Below, piece after piece: positions 1 to 11,700 of a DNA stretch of 23,207 bases. Positions within the stretch are counted from its first letter, which is position 1. Every line of letters begins with the position of its first letter. Below the pieces are notes generated by a model. It made no database searches. It was not told the DNA's origin and saw nothing but the letters and a program-made list of their open reading frames with translations. Source of the DNA: a virus; the IMG/VR virus record IMGVR_UViG_3300025853_000695, positions 1 through 23,207 of that record; one strand, 5' to 3'. The position numbers and the translations under genes were made by a program.

Positions 1-59
1 GTATGGGTGATGAGGACGAATATCACTGGAAAACCGCTCAAGAACGTGAAAATAAATAG
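1..59 (+). CDS. 3' end of an upstream gene (partial)
   Basis: The frame beginning at base 3 is open from the window edge and ends with TAG at 57-59. It reads GDEDEYHWKTAQERENK, an acidic then charged tail that looks like an ordinary protein C terminus. An ATG at 3-5 lies in this frame, but nothing shows that it is a real start; the gene more probably began upstream of the window. It runs in the same direction as everything else and ends about 57 bases before the next start, so it probably belongs to the same late gene cluster. The fragment is too short to identify the product. Confidence 0.5.
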   Translation, partial: MGDEDEYHWKTAQERENK

Positions 60-89
60 CGATAAGGGATAGCAACCCCTCTAAAAGTT

Positions 90-116
90 CTGATTTCACG
101 TAAATCAGGAGCTAAA
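90..116 (+). promoter_or_regulatory. Leader hairpin overlapping the ribosome binding site of the 82-aa gene
   Basis: A perfect 7-bp inverted repeat, CTGATTT (90-96) and AAATCAG (102-108), is separated by the 5-base loop CACGT. Its last two bases are the first two of a good Shine-Dalgarno sequence, AGGAG (107-111), which lies 5 bases before the ATG at 117. There is no T-run after the stem, so it does not look like a terminator. The arrangement suggests mild control of translation initiation, or simply a structured junction between genes. The strong SD is notable because the large genes downstream have none. Confidence 0.5.
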
Positions 117-365
117 ATGGGAAATTCACCTGTGGATAGAAACAAAGAATACATGAGAGAGATGTGGGGAACCACAAAACTCGCCTCAGACTATGGTTCA
201 ATGCAACAAAAACCAAAAAGAGTGCTTACAGAAGTGATGCACGACCTTGCACCTCATCATGATCTTAAAAAACAGACAGAACTGCACGAAAAAATTCGTA
301 ATGACGATGATTATGATGATTGGGAATACGGAACAGAACCAAATTATGGTAATCCATGGAAGTAA
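117..365 (+). CDS. Small hypothetical phage protein, 82 aa
   Basis: I do not recognise this protein. It is hydrophilic, with a basic and polar first half, a His-containing middle (HDLAPHHDLKKQTELHEKIR, about residues 42-61) and a very acidic, aromatic tail (NDDDYDDWEYG, residues 62-72). It has no signal peptide or membrane segment. The start at 117 is supported by an AGGAG Shine-Dalgarno 5 bases upstream. It ends 31 bases before gp25, with a late promoter lying in that gap, so it is at the end of the preceding transcription unit or read through into the wedge genes. Position suggests a small accessory of tail or head assembly, but that is inference from neighbourhood only. Confidence 0.72.
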   Translation: MGNSPVDRNKEYMREMWGTTKLASDYGSMQQKPKRVLTEVMHDLAPHHDLKKQTELHEKIRNDDDYDDWEYGTEPNYGNPWK

Positions 366-366
366 A

Positions 367-374
367 TATAAATA
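367..374 (+). promoter_or_regulatory. T4-type late promoter (TATAAATA) before gp25
   Basis: An exact match to the T4 late promoter octamer TATAAATA, which is read by the phage sigma factor gp55 with the sliding clamp gp45 as activator. It lies in the 31-base gap between the 82-aa gene and gp25. By T4 spacing, transcription would start near base 380, giving a leader of about 17 bases before the gp25 ATG. The octamer is in a gap, in the right orientation and exact, all of which argue against chance even in AT-rich DNA. Confidence 0.85.
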
Positions 375-396
375 AAATCAAGAAAACTCTAGTCTA

Positions 397-798
397 ATGG
401 CAGAACAAAGGATATCCAAATCGTTTAAAGACATTAGTTTATCCTTTGTCCCTCATCCAGTGACAAAGGATTTGCAAATCTTAAAAAATGAGAATGCTAT
501 TCGCAGATCTGTAAGGAATGTTGTAGAAACCATCCCTACAGAAAGATTTTTCAATCCTTTATTTGGTTCTGATGTTAGAGGTAGTCTGTTTGATTTTGTT
601 GACTTTGGTACTGCATCAGTAATTCAAAGACAAATTTCAATTGCAATAGAAAATTTTGAACCAAGAGTTAATAATGTATTTGTTGAGGTAACTCCACAAC
701 CAGATCAAAATGCATTTGAAGTGATTGTTGGATACAATATTATTGGACAAGAGTTTCCGTCACAAGAATATACATTCCTCTTAGAGGCAACAAGATAA
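397..798 (+). CDS. gp25: Baseplate wedge subunit gp25
   Basis: This 133-residue protein matches T4 gp25 (132 aa) in length and pattern. gp25 is a gpW/gp25 (lysozyme-like fold) family member and a homologue of TssE of type VI secretion. It joins the gp6-gp7 core bundle of each wedge and contacts the first sheath ring. Visible family features are an N-terminal KSFKDISLSF stretch, the segment NENAIRRSVRNVVETIP.ERFF.P.FGS (about residues 31-57), and the conserved EPR motif at residues 88-90 (after ENF). EPR is the core-bundle contact motif shared with TssE. The gene follows a late promoter and ends 3 bases before gp6. No strong Shine-Dalgarno precedes it. Length and motif conservation indicate an intact, functional copy. 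Confidence 0.95.
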   Translation: MAEQRISKSFKDISLSFVPHPVTKDLQILKNENAIRRSVRNVVETIPTERFFNPLFGSDVRGSLFDFVDFGTASVIQRQISIAIENFEPRVNNVFVEVTPQPDQNAFEVIVGYNIIGQEFPSQEYTFLLEATR

Positions 799-801
799 AA
801 A

Positions 802-2715
802 ATGCCTTTTACTAAATTTACCAATCTAGACTTTGACCAGATAAAGACCTCGATCAAAGATTATCTTCGTGCTAATTCAACATTTAGCGACTTTGATTTT
901 GAGGGGTCCAACTTTTCAATATTAATTGATACCCTTGCATACAACACATACATTACTGCATTTAACAGTAATATGATTGTTAATGAGTCTTTCTTGGACT
1001 CGGCAACTCTTCGTGAAAACGTTGTATCTCTGGCAAAAAATATTGGTTATGTACCACGCTCTAGAACAGCAGCAAAGGCAACTATATCGTTCTCTGTGAC
1101 CACTAAAGAGAGTGTTCCTACTCTTACCCTTAAGAGTGGTTTAGTGTGCGTTGGAGAAGCAAATGACACATCCTACACGTTCTCAATACCAGAAGATATA
1201 ACCGCTAATGTTGTTAATGGTGTAGCCCAATTTAATGAGATAGATGTATATCAAGGCACTTACTTAACAAAATCATTTACATATGATGGATCTTTAGATC
1301 AAAGATTTATTCTGAACAATCCATATATTGATACTTCCACACTAAGAGTATATGTAAAGAAAACATCTGAAAGTGGACTTGGAATTGAATATGATATTGT
1401 AGATAATATTTTAAATGTAACCGCATCATCTAGAATCTTCCTTATACAAGAAATTCAAGATGAAAAATATGAGATTATTTTTGGTGATGGTATATTTGGC
1501 AAAAAACTTGGTGATGAAGTTGGATCTGACGGAACATCCATAACTTCTACTTATATTGTTACAGATGGTAGAGATGGAAATGGTGCAAGTGCATTTTCTT
1601 TTGCAGGAAGAATCGTAAAAGTAGTTAACTCTGTTGAAACTACAGTTGATCCGGGTAGTGTATCAATAACCACGGTTCAGTCTGCTATTAACGGGTCTGA
1701 AATTGAGTCCATCAATTCAATCAAATATTATGCACCAAGAGTTTATTCTTCGCAAAATAGAGCAGTAACATCAAGAGATTATGAGGCAATAATTAAACAG
1801 ATCTATCCAGAAACAGAATCTGTTGCTGTAGTTGGCGGCGAAGAATTAGATCCACCAGAATACGGAAATGTTATTTTAAGTATTAAACCAAAAAATGGAA
1901 CATATGTTTCAGATTTTGATAAATCAAGGATTCTTAGTGATTTAAAACAATACACTATTTCTGGCATTAATCAAAAAATTATTGACCTTAAAATACTATA
2001 TGTGGAATTAGACTCTTCTGTTTATTATAACAACTCTCAAATATCTAATGCAAATACTTTAAAAACAAGAGTTGTAAATTCACTTACAAAATATTCAGAG
2101 TCTCTAGATCTTAATAAATTTGGAGGAAGATTTAAGTATAGTAAAGTTCTTCAAATAATTGATAATACAGACTCTGCAATAACCTCAAACATTAGTAAAG
2201 TTATAATCAGAAGAGATTTGAGAGCATCTTTAAATCAATTTGCACAGTATGAATTGTGTTTTGGAAATAGATTCCATGCAAATTCTGGAGGATATAATAT
2301 TAAGTCAACAGGATTCAGAGTTTTTGGAGATGCAAATACAGTATACCTAACAGATGTTCCAAATTCAGATTTGAAAACTGGATCATTATCTATTGTAAGA
2401 CCACTTAGTGATGGAACTATCAGAATTATATCTAAATCTGCAGGAACAGTCGATTACATCACTGGTGAAATTAAATTGGGTACAATAAACATCACGTCTA
2501 CAGACAGACCAAATGGTGTTATAGAGATTCAAGCATTTCCAGAATCTAATGATGTTATTGGATTAAAAGATCTATATTTGGTATTTGATATTTCAAAAAG
2601 TCAAATAAATATGCTAAGGGATGTAATCGCTTCTGGCGATGAAATAACTGGCAATCTCTTCTCAAGAGAATATTATACATCAAGTTATTCAAACGGGAAT
2701 TTAACGAGAAACTAA
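802..2715 (+). CDS. gp6: Baseplate wedge subunit gp6
   Basis: 637 residues, close to T4 gp6 (660 aa). gp6 is the baseplate J-like wedge protein whose dimers close the ring around the hub and drive the hexagon-to-star change on infection. The family signature is clear near the N terminus: FDFEGSNFSILIDTLAYNT begins at residue 31 and aligns with the T4 segment YDFEGSRLNVLCDLLAYNT, followed by ESFL..A.LRE.VVSLA...GY.P.S..AA (about 60-95). A second recognisable block (about residues 354-410, YGNVILSIKPKNGTYVS and onward) corresponds to the conserved C-terminal baseplate J region. A FGDG motif occurs near residue 229. The start is 3 bases after the gp25 stop and the stop is 1 base before the next ATG, so the genes are tightly coupled. 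No clear Shine-Dalgarno is present. It appears intact. Confidence 0.95.
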   Translation: MPFTKFTNLDFDQIKTSIKDYLRANSTFSDFDFEGSNFSILIDTLAYNTYITAFNSNMIVNESFLDSATLRENVVSLAKNIGYVPRSRTAAKATISFSVTTKESVPTLTLKSGLVCVGEANDTSYTFSIPEDITANVVNGVAQFNEIDVYQGTYLTKSFTYDGSLDQRFILNNPYIDTSTLRVYVKKTSESGLGIEYDIVDNILNVTASSRIFLIQEIQDEKYEIIFGDGIFGKKLGDEVGSDGTSITSTYIVTDGRDGNGASAFSFAGRIVKVVNSVETTVDPGSVSITTVQSAINGSEIESINSIKYYAPRVYSSQNRAVTSRDYEAIIKQIYPETESVAVVGGEELDPPEYGNVILSIKPKNGTYVSDFDKSRILSDLKQYTISGINQKIIDLKILYVELDSSVYYNNSQISNANTLKTRVVNSLTKYSESLDLNKFGGRFKYSKVLQIIDNTDSAITSNISKVIIRRDLRASLNQFAQYELCFGNRFHANSGGYNIKSTGFRVFGDANTVYLTDVPNSDLKTGSLSIVRPLSDGTIRIISKSAGTVDYITGEIKLGTINITSTDRPNGVIEIQAFPESNDVIGLKDLYLVFDISKSQINMLRDVIASGDEITGNLFSREYYTSSYSNGNLTRN

Positions 2716-2716
2716 T

Positions 2717-5700
2717 ATGATACATACTGGATTTGAATCTAGAGTTAAGGTTCAACAAATTATTGAGAGCCAACTTCCAAGTTTTATATTGGATGAAAAT
2801 CCAAATGCATCGGAATTTTTAAAGCAATATTACATATCTCAGGAATATCAGGGCGGTCCAGTTGATATTGCTGAAAATTTAGACCAATATTTGGAGTTAG
2901 ATAATTTAATACCAGAAGTCATTCTGGATAGTTCATCACTATCTTCCAATATTACTTCCTCAGAGACAACAATAGAAGTATCAAGTACTAAAGGATTTCC
3001 GAGTCAGTATGGTCTTTTTAAGATAGATGATGAAGTTATAACATATACCGGAATTAGTGGAAATACTTTTACTGGATGTATTCGTGGATTTAGCGGTATT
3101 ACTGGATATCATCAAGATTTAGACCAGGAAGAATTAATATTTTCTAAAACAACAGCATCTTCACACAGTTCTGGAACAACGGTAGAAAATTTAAGTTCTT
3201 TGTTCCTAAGAGAATTTTATGAAAAAATAAAATATACTCTTACACCAGAACTGCAAAAGATAAATTTTACTTCCAATTTAAAAATTTCAAATTTTCTCAA
3301 AGAAACTAAATCTTTTTATTCTTCAAAAGGAACTGATGAATCATTTAGAATATTGTTCAATGTTCTCTATGGCGAAGAACCAACCGTTGTAAATTTAGAA
3401 CAATATCTAATCAAACCATCTTTTTCAGAATACTTAAAAAGAGAAGTAGCAATAGCAGAAGTTGTTTCTTTAAATTTTGATGAAGATGATTTTGATGCTA
3501 CAAAATTAGTTGGTCAAACAATAATAAAAAATTCTGATGAAACAACCCGTGCTTCAATATCATCTTTAGAACCTTTTAGGAGAGATTCTAAAACACTTTA
3601 CAAACTTTTTCTTTTTATTGGATATAATCAATTTTCTGCAGTTGAAGGTAATTTTACAATAACTCCAAGCACTAAATCAACTTTATCAGCATCTGTTGGT
3701 TCTGAAGTATTAACCGTAGATTCTACAATAGGATTTCCGGAAAGTGGAACATTAATATCTGGAAACAATACCGTATCTTATAGTAAAAAAAGTATTAACC
3801 AATTTTTGAACTGTTCCGGAATTGTATCCGAAATAGGAAAAAATGATCTAATTGTATCAAATGAAACCTATTACATATATCAAGACGGAGATACATCCAA
3901 AAAAGTAGAAGTAAGATTACTTGGTGTAATTTCAAATTTTGTAAAAGAATCTGAAAATATTAGAGTAACTGAAGGAAGCACCATATCAGTTAAAAATCTT
4001 GGAGATTTAATTAAAAATCCTTCTGGGGAAAAGACATATAAAGAAATTTTTGCAAATTCTTGGATTTATAATACTGCTGCAAAATATAAGGTAGACTCTT
4101 TCGATTCTAACTTCGTTCTTTCAAGTAATGTTGACAGATCAAGTTTGAAAGTTGGCGACAGAGTTGAATTATTGGAAAGAGATAGTAATGTTTTGGTTCA
4201 AGAAACCAATGATCCATATATTCAGAATATTATTTCGGGTAATACTGTAAAGGTTGGTGGATCTTTTGCAGTAAATTCTTCCAAAAAATATGATTTGCGT
4301 AGAAAAATCAACACTGCAAAGAGTTCTGCAACTCCGATAGAATTTGGAAACAATTTAGTCACATCCGATATTCAAAACATTTATGCAGATGGTTCCGACT
4401 ATGCATACGTAGCATCCAACTCGTTACCTTCTGGAGAAATATTAGGAGATAATAGTTACAGATATAATATCACTAAAGATACTTTTAAATTTTCACTTGA
4501 TTCCGAAAGCAAATTATTAGACATAAATGATAATAAGTATTCAATTATATTGAGTGATTCTATCATACCTTTTGTGACTGGTGATAGAATTTACTATCAA
4601 CCATCATCAACACCACTCGTAGGGTTGAATACAGGATCTTATTATGTTGAGATTTTGTCAAATCCAAAGCAAATGAGGATTTACAATTCCAGATCATTTA
4701 TAGGTGGAACGGACTACTTAACATTTTCTGTACCAACTTCTGGGATAGGTACACACACATTTTCACTGTATTCTCAAAGAGAGGATGAAATTGGCATTCA
4801 AAAGATATTTAAAAAGTTTTCTTTAAATACGAAAATAAAATCTCCTGGTAAAACCACTGTACCAGGAACAACAGGAATGCTGATTAATGGTGTAGAAATT
4901 TCTAATTACAAATCTTTTGATAGGGTATATTATGGACCTTTAGATTATGTAAAAGTTCTCAATAATGGAAGCAATTATGATGTGATTAATCCACCTCAAG
5001 TAAATGTTTCTACTGGATCTGGAACAACGGCATTGGTTCAACCTGTAGTTAGTGGTGAAATTACAGATGTTTATGTGGATACACAAGATTATGATATTGA
5101 TAAAATAATATCAATTGATATTTTGGGAGGAAATGGGACAGGTGCTGCAATAGAACCTATTTTAGTTAAAAAGTTTAGATCAATCTCTTTTGATGGTAGA
5201 CAATCTACTGATGGTGGTGGTATAAGCACATCATTGAATAGAATTCAATTCACTTCTAATCACAATCTCCAAGATGGAGAAGAAATAGTATACAACAATA
5301 ATGGAAATTCGAATTTAATTATTACAGGAGGATCCACACTTTCAAATAATTCATCATATTTTGCCAAGATTGAAAATAATACTACAATATCTCTTTTCAA
5401 TAAATTATCAGATTATACCTTAGGAATTAATACGGTCGGATTTTCTACTGGAACAGATGGAATTCATAAATTCAGAACAGCAGTACCTAAGAATAAGATA
5501 TCTAATATTAATATCATTAATGGTGGTAGTGGATATACTAATAGAAAACTTACAGTACCCACTTCAGGAATTTCTACAGAAAACAATACGATTAGTTTTA
5601 AAAATCATGGATTTAATACGGGCGAATTAGTAACATATGATTTTCAAACCACAGCGATAACTGGTATTTCAACTAACAATCAATACTTTGTTATTAAAAT

Positions 5701-8700
5701 TGATGATGATTCTTTTAGAATCTGTAATGCTGGTATTGGAGGAACAATCACAACTGAATTTGATAGAGGTGATTACGTTAAATTTTCTGATACTGGTTCT
5801 GGATATCAATATTTTAATTATCCAAACATTTCAGTATCTATTAAGTATAATCCAGTTGGATTTTCGACTGCAACACAGCAATATCAAGAACTGGTAGTAA
5901 CACCAGTAGTTAAAGGAAAAATTACTGATCTGTATCTTTATGAAAAAGGTTCTGGATACGGATCTACAATATTAAATTATCAGCAGAATCCTATTATTAC
6001 AATAAAAAATGGAAAAGACGGTAATGTAGTTCCTAATATTATTGGTGGAGAAGTTCAATCTGTAAGTGTTCAATATGGTGGATCGGAATATTATTCAATT
6101 CCAGATCTAGAAGTTTTCGACCCCACTGGCGCTGGAACAGGAGCTATAGTTAGACCAATTGTTACAAATGGTTCAATATCAAGTGTAATAGTTGTAAATC
6201 CAGGTATTGCATATTCCACTTCATCTTCTATTAGAGTAAAACCATCTGGATCTGATGCTTCATTTAGAACTTCTATCAGACCACTGACTGTTAATTATAA
6301 TTTTAAGTTTGGAGATGAAGTTTTATTAGAGTCCGAAAATAAATTAAAATATACAGTTTCTGGATATTTTACAAAATTAAGAACATCTTTTAAAGAAACT
6401 GCTGCAAATTTACCAAACCCAAGTGTTTCCAAAATAATTGGATGGGCATATGATGGAAATCCAATTTATGGTCCTTATGGATATTCAGATCCAAAAGATG
6501 AAAACTCATCAATTAAGAAATTGTCATCTGGATACACTTTAAATATTGCAAATGTTGTAGATAGACCATCAAATTTCTCTAGTGGATTTTTTGTTGAGGA
6601 TTATCAATTCATAAATGGTGGTGATTTGGACGAAAAAAATGGAAGATTTGGAAAAACTCCAGAGTTTCCAAATGGCGTTTATGCATATTATGCTACTATA
6701 AATTCTTCCGGAAATACTGTATTTCCATATTTCATTGGTAATGAATATCATTCCGAAACTTTGGATGAGAATGATTCTTTAGATCAATCATTTGATTTTG
6801 TCTCTTCAAATGTTCTTAGAAATACTTTACCATATAAAGTTTCAGATTTAAACGCTGGATATGATTATATTACAGAAATTGACGACATTACAAAGCAAAA
6901 AATAAGAGTAGATTCTGTATTTTCTGGTTCAATTACTGATTTTGATATCATTAATTCTGGAGATCAATATTCTGTTGGAGATGTTGTCAACTTTGATAAT
7001 ACTGGCACCAGTGGTGGAGGTTTGAGTGTAACAGTATCTTCATTAAAAGGTAAAAATATTGTAGACATTAATACAAGTTCTTTATCATATAATAATTCTG
7101 TTATTACCTGGAACAATTCGAATCAAATAAAAGTTACACAAAATGGACATGATTTAAATGATGATGATTATATAGTCCTCTCTGGACTATCGTCAAGTCT
7201 TTCAGGATTAAATGGAACTCACAGAATATCTGTCCCTTCAAAATCAACTACATTAATTTCCACAGTAACATCCGCTGTAGCAATAGGTGGAACAGAAATA
7301 TATGTTTCAAATATTCCAAACAATATATCAATTGGTAGTAGTATAGGTATTGGAACTGAAAATCTCAATATTCTCAATATATTCAGAAATAAAAATATAT
7401 TGAGGGTTGAAAGAGGATTAACGGGAATACCTCATAGTCCAAACTCAATAGTTACTTTCATTCCAAACTCATTTACATTTGCAAAAAAATTAGATTATTT
7501 TGATTCAAAAGTTGACGATAGAGTATATTTTAATCCACAAGAGTCTGTAGGATTTGGAACAACTGCTGGATTATCTGATTCAAAATCATTTGCCTTTGGA
7601 GTTGGAACATTGAATAGAAGTGTTCCAACAAAATCAATTTACTTGGAAAACCATCCATTTAAAAATAATCAGCAAGTATCATACACTGGTAGTGGAAGTA
7701 TTATCGCAATATCAACGGATGGTGTGAATCTGATAGGTGGTGGAATACCATCTACTGTTTATGTTTCAAATAAAGGAAAAGACTTAATTGGATTAAAAAC
7801 TAGTATTGGATCCGAAGATTTATTTTTCCATAGTGGTGGATCTAATGACGATAGATATTATTTTGAGTCTTCTTTCAATCAATTAACTGGCACTGTATCT
7901 AGAATAAAATCAACAGTATCGGTATCAACTTCACATGGATTGTTAGCAAATGATTCTATAGAACTAACTGTAAATCCAAGTCTTTCTGTTGGTATTGGCA
8001 CGTCAACATCATTGCGGATTCTTAGAAATTCATCCACATCAAAAATTCTTGTTAATCCAATAGGATTTAGTTCTTCTGCTATTAATACAACTAACAGTAC
8101 AATTACATTAATAAATCATAATCTAAAAACGGGAGACAAAATTAATTATTCTTCCGATGTTGTTGCTTCTGGACTTTCTACTGGTGATTTTTATGTTTAT
8201 AGAGTAAATGATAATGACATAAGATTGTGTGAAACTTATATAGATTCTAAGAATAATCCACCGACTGTCATAAGCATTGCTAGCACTGGCGGCGCAAGTC
8301 AAACAATATCACTTGTCAATCCAAAGATAGAATCTATAAGAAATAACAATTTAGTATTTGATCTATCAGACTCCTCTCTCAGTGGATATGAATTAAAAAT
8401 TTATTCCGACAAAGAATTTAAATCTGAATTCGTCTCTACAGGGTCAACATCTACTTTTGTTACTTCTCGCGTAGGAACCACAGGTGTTTCTACGAATGCA
8501 TCTTTGACAATAAATTATAGTTCAAATACACCAGAACAATTGTATTATGCGTTAGAAGAATCTGGAGATGTTGTTCAACCAGACAAAGATGTAAAGAATT
8601 ATTCTGAGATATTCTTCCTTGATAGTTCTTACAATAACAAATATAATATTGTTGGTGTCGGAACAACTACCTTTGAAATTATTTTGGAACAAGATCCAGA

Positions 8701-11700
8701 AAGAGATACATATACTCAAAGTAATTGTGATGTTTTAAAATACACAACTACTTCTTCCACAGCAAATGGTCCAGTAGACAAATTAAAAGTTGTTTCTAGT
8801 GGAAGTGGGTATAAAAAATTACCAGAATTTACTAATATATCTTCCACTAATGGTGTCAACGCTAAAATTTTACCAAAATCCGATACTATTGGAAACATTA
8901 AAGAAATAAAAATATTAAATGATCAATTTGAATATCCATTTGATGTTACATTGCAACCAAATGCTTCTATTCCTTATCAAGTTTCTATTAGAGATTCCAA
9001 TACTTTAGATCAAGTTTTAATTGACGATGGCGGAAGTAATTATCTTTCTCCACCAGACATTATTATTTTAAATGATGACACCAAAGAAGTAATAAACTCT
9101 GGATTATTAAAAGCAACTTTAACTGGCAGTTCCATTCAATCAGTAAATATTGTGGGAGAACCACAAGGGTTGCCTGATAATTCTGTTGAAATAATAGCAG
9201 TTAATAATAGTAATGGAATAACCATTCAAAGAATGCAATCTTCCAGATCTGGAATATTTACTTGTGAAATAACAAAACCTTCTGAAGCTTTTGAATTTAA
9301 TATTGGTGATGAAGTTTTTATTGAAGGAATTCAACAAGATAGTTCAGATGGAACAGGATTTAACTCCGAAGACTATGGATATAGATTTTTAGAAGTTTCA
9401 AATTATACTACTAGTTCTCCATATGATTTGGTAGAATTTAGTGTTGCTGGATTAACTACAAATACAGGAATAGCAAAAACAATACAGGATGGATCTGGCA
9501 TATTAGTAAACAAAGATGATTATCCAGTATTTGATATTTCTTTGAAGAAAACCAACTTCTTAATTGGGGAACCACTCGTTTTTAATAATAACGAATTAGA
9601 CCTGGTAGTTACCGAGTCTGTTGGCAATTATTTGACTGTAGAAGGACTGTATGATCTTACTGTTGGACAAACCATCGTTGGTAAAGAAAGTGGAACTACA
9701 GCAACCGTAGACAAGATTGCAAAATACTCTGGAAAATATGAGATTAATTATTCTTCATTGAATGATTTTGGATGGTCTGATAGTGTTGGTGAGTTAAACT
9801 CAGACTCTCAAGTGGTTGCTGACAATGATTATTATCAAAACCTTTCATATACTGTAAAAAGCACTAAGGAATATAGCACTTTAGAATCTCCAGTCTTTAG
9901 TATACTCCACACTAGTGGAATGAAGAATTTTGCAGATACTAGAATTGAAAATAATTCATTTGTTGGCGCTGCTTCTAGTGCAGATTCGAGCATATACCTT
10001 CAACAAATTTCAGATTCACGCAGAGTTGATGCAATTTATAATTTTGACTTTGTGACAGATGACGATGTTGTTGGTGGAACTTCAAAGTATTTAAGATTAA
10101 AAAATACTACCCTTTCAGATTATTTTAGGTTGGTAAATACAGAAGTTTTAAAACTTGATGATGTCAGTGATTTGTTTTCATATTATGAAGATAGTCCAAG
10201 CGAATTTTTAAACATAAAAAAATTTGACGGACAAACAACCTATGATAATTACTTATTCAGAATTTCTAATTCTAACGGCACAGAAATTCAATTCACTGAA
10301 TTAGTTACCTTAGATACCGGTGATAACCAATTTATTTCTCAAAAATCAAGCGTTTATAACAGTGATAACTCATACGGGGAATTTGAATTATTTACCGATG
10401 ATTTTGGCGATACTTACCTAAGATTTATACCTCTAGACGCTTATGACACTGATTATGATTTGAAGTTGATAAAGAATGAATTTACTTCATTATCAGCAGG
10501 AATTGGAAGCACTTCAGTAGGATTTATTGAGTTAATCAATTCAAACAAAGTAGTAGGATCAGGTTCATCGTCTTCAATTGTTGAACTGAATTCCAGTAAT
10601 TTTGGATCTCTATATGCCAATGTTCAGGTAATAGATACTGCAACTGATGAGATGAATTTTATTGAATTGTATGTTGTTGGTATAGGAACAAATACATTCA
10701 TATCCGAATATTATACAGATTCTGATTTTACTAATTCCACATTTACAACAGATTCTATTGGTTCATTTGATTCCAACATAGATGGTGGTATTTTATCTTT
10801 AAATTACAATAATATATCATCAAATACAAATACAATAAGAGCAAAAATAGTTGGTTTTGGCACAACATCTATTGGAATAGGAACTTATAGATTCAAAACA
10901 GATAGACAGGTAGATGGTTCTGAAAGAACTGCAATATACCAATCACATAATGTTGTTGGTTTGGGCACGACAACAATATTTTCTATCGATAAAAATTATT
11001 TCAATGCAGTTAAATCTTTAGTTGAAGTGAGTATTGGATCTACTAAAGCAGTTCATCAAGTTATGATGATACAAGATAATGTTGATGTTTATGTTCAACA
11101 GTCTGCTTTGCTTTCCGTTAGTGGAATTTCTACTTTTGATACTGCTATTGGTATAGGAACTTTTGGTGGTGACAATTCTGGAGCAACATTTGATTTAACC
11201 TTTACTCCAGATTCAGAATACTCTTCATACAATGTACAAATATCCGCATTTAGTCAATCTTTCTATAAAGATTTGGATATAAGAAACATTCCACAAAAAT
11301 TGGAATATGGCAATCTTGAAGAAGAATTGCAGATAAAATTCTTCAATTCCATCAATGGAAATAGAATTAATAGAACTAATTTTGAATTAACTAGTGATGG
11401 AACTCCAGTTTTTGTAAAAATCTTTGATCCACAAGATACAGGATCCTTAATTGCTGACACTGGTACATTTAACATAACAAATCACTTCTTTAAAAATAAT
11501 GAGGAACTGATTTATACTCCAAAATCTTCAATTATTGGAGTTGCTACTACAGCATTAACATACAACGATCCAACTAGTGGGGCAACTGATACATTACCAT
11601 CTACAGTATTTGCGATTGTTTCTGATGATGACAGTTTCCAAATTTCTACAGTTAGATCTGGAACAGCAGTAACATTTACAAATCTTGGTGGAGGAAATAT

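Noticed and set aside
51-58. AATAAATA as a fourth late promoter before the 82-aa gene
   Set aside because: It differs from TATAAATA in the first base, overlaps the end of the upstream reading frame, and such near matches are expected by chance in DNA this AT-rich.
65-80. AGGG...CCCT short stem as a terminator for the upstream gene
   Set aside because: Only 4 bp with an 8-base loop and no T-run after it.
2555-2773. Minus-strand open frame of 72 codons across the gp6/gp7 junction, and other minus-strand frames of 60-85 codons
   Set aside because: All lie opposite strongly supported genes, have no SD, promoter or recognisable product, and are expected by chance in long genes.
5688-5897. Plus-strand 69-codon frame inside the giant gene (also 14801-14983 and 20872-21054)
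   Set aside because: Out-of-frame shadows of well-supported repeat proteins. Their leucine/isoleucine-rich composition comes from reading AT-rich codons in another frame.
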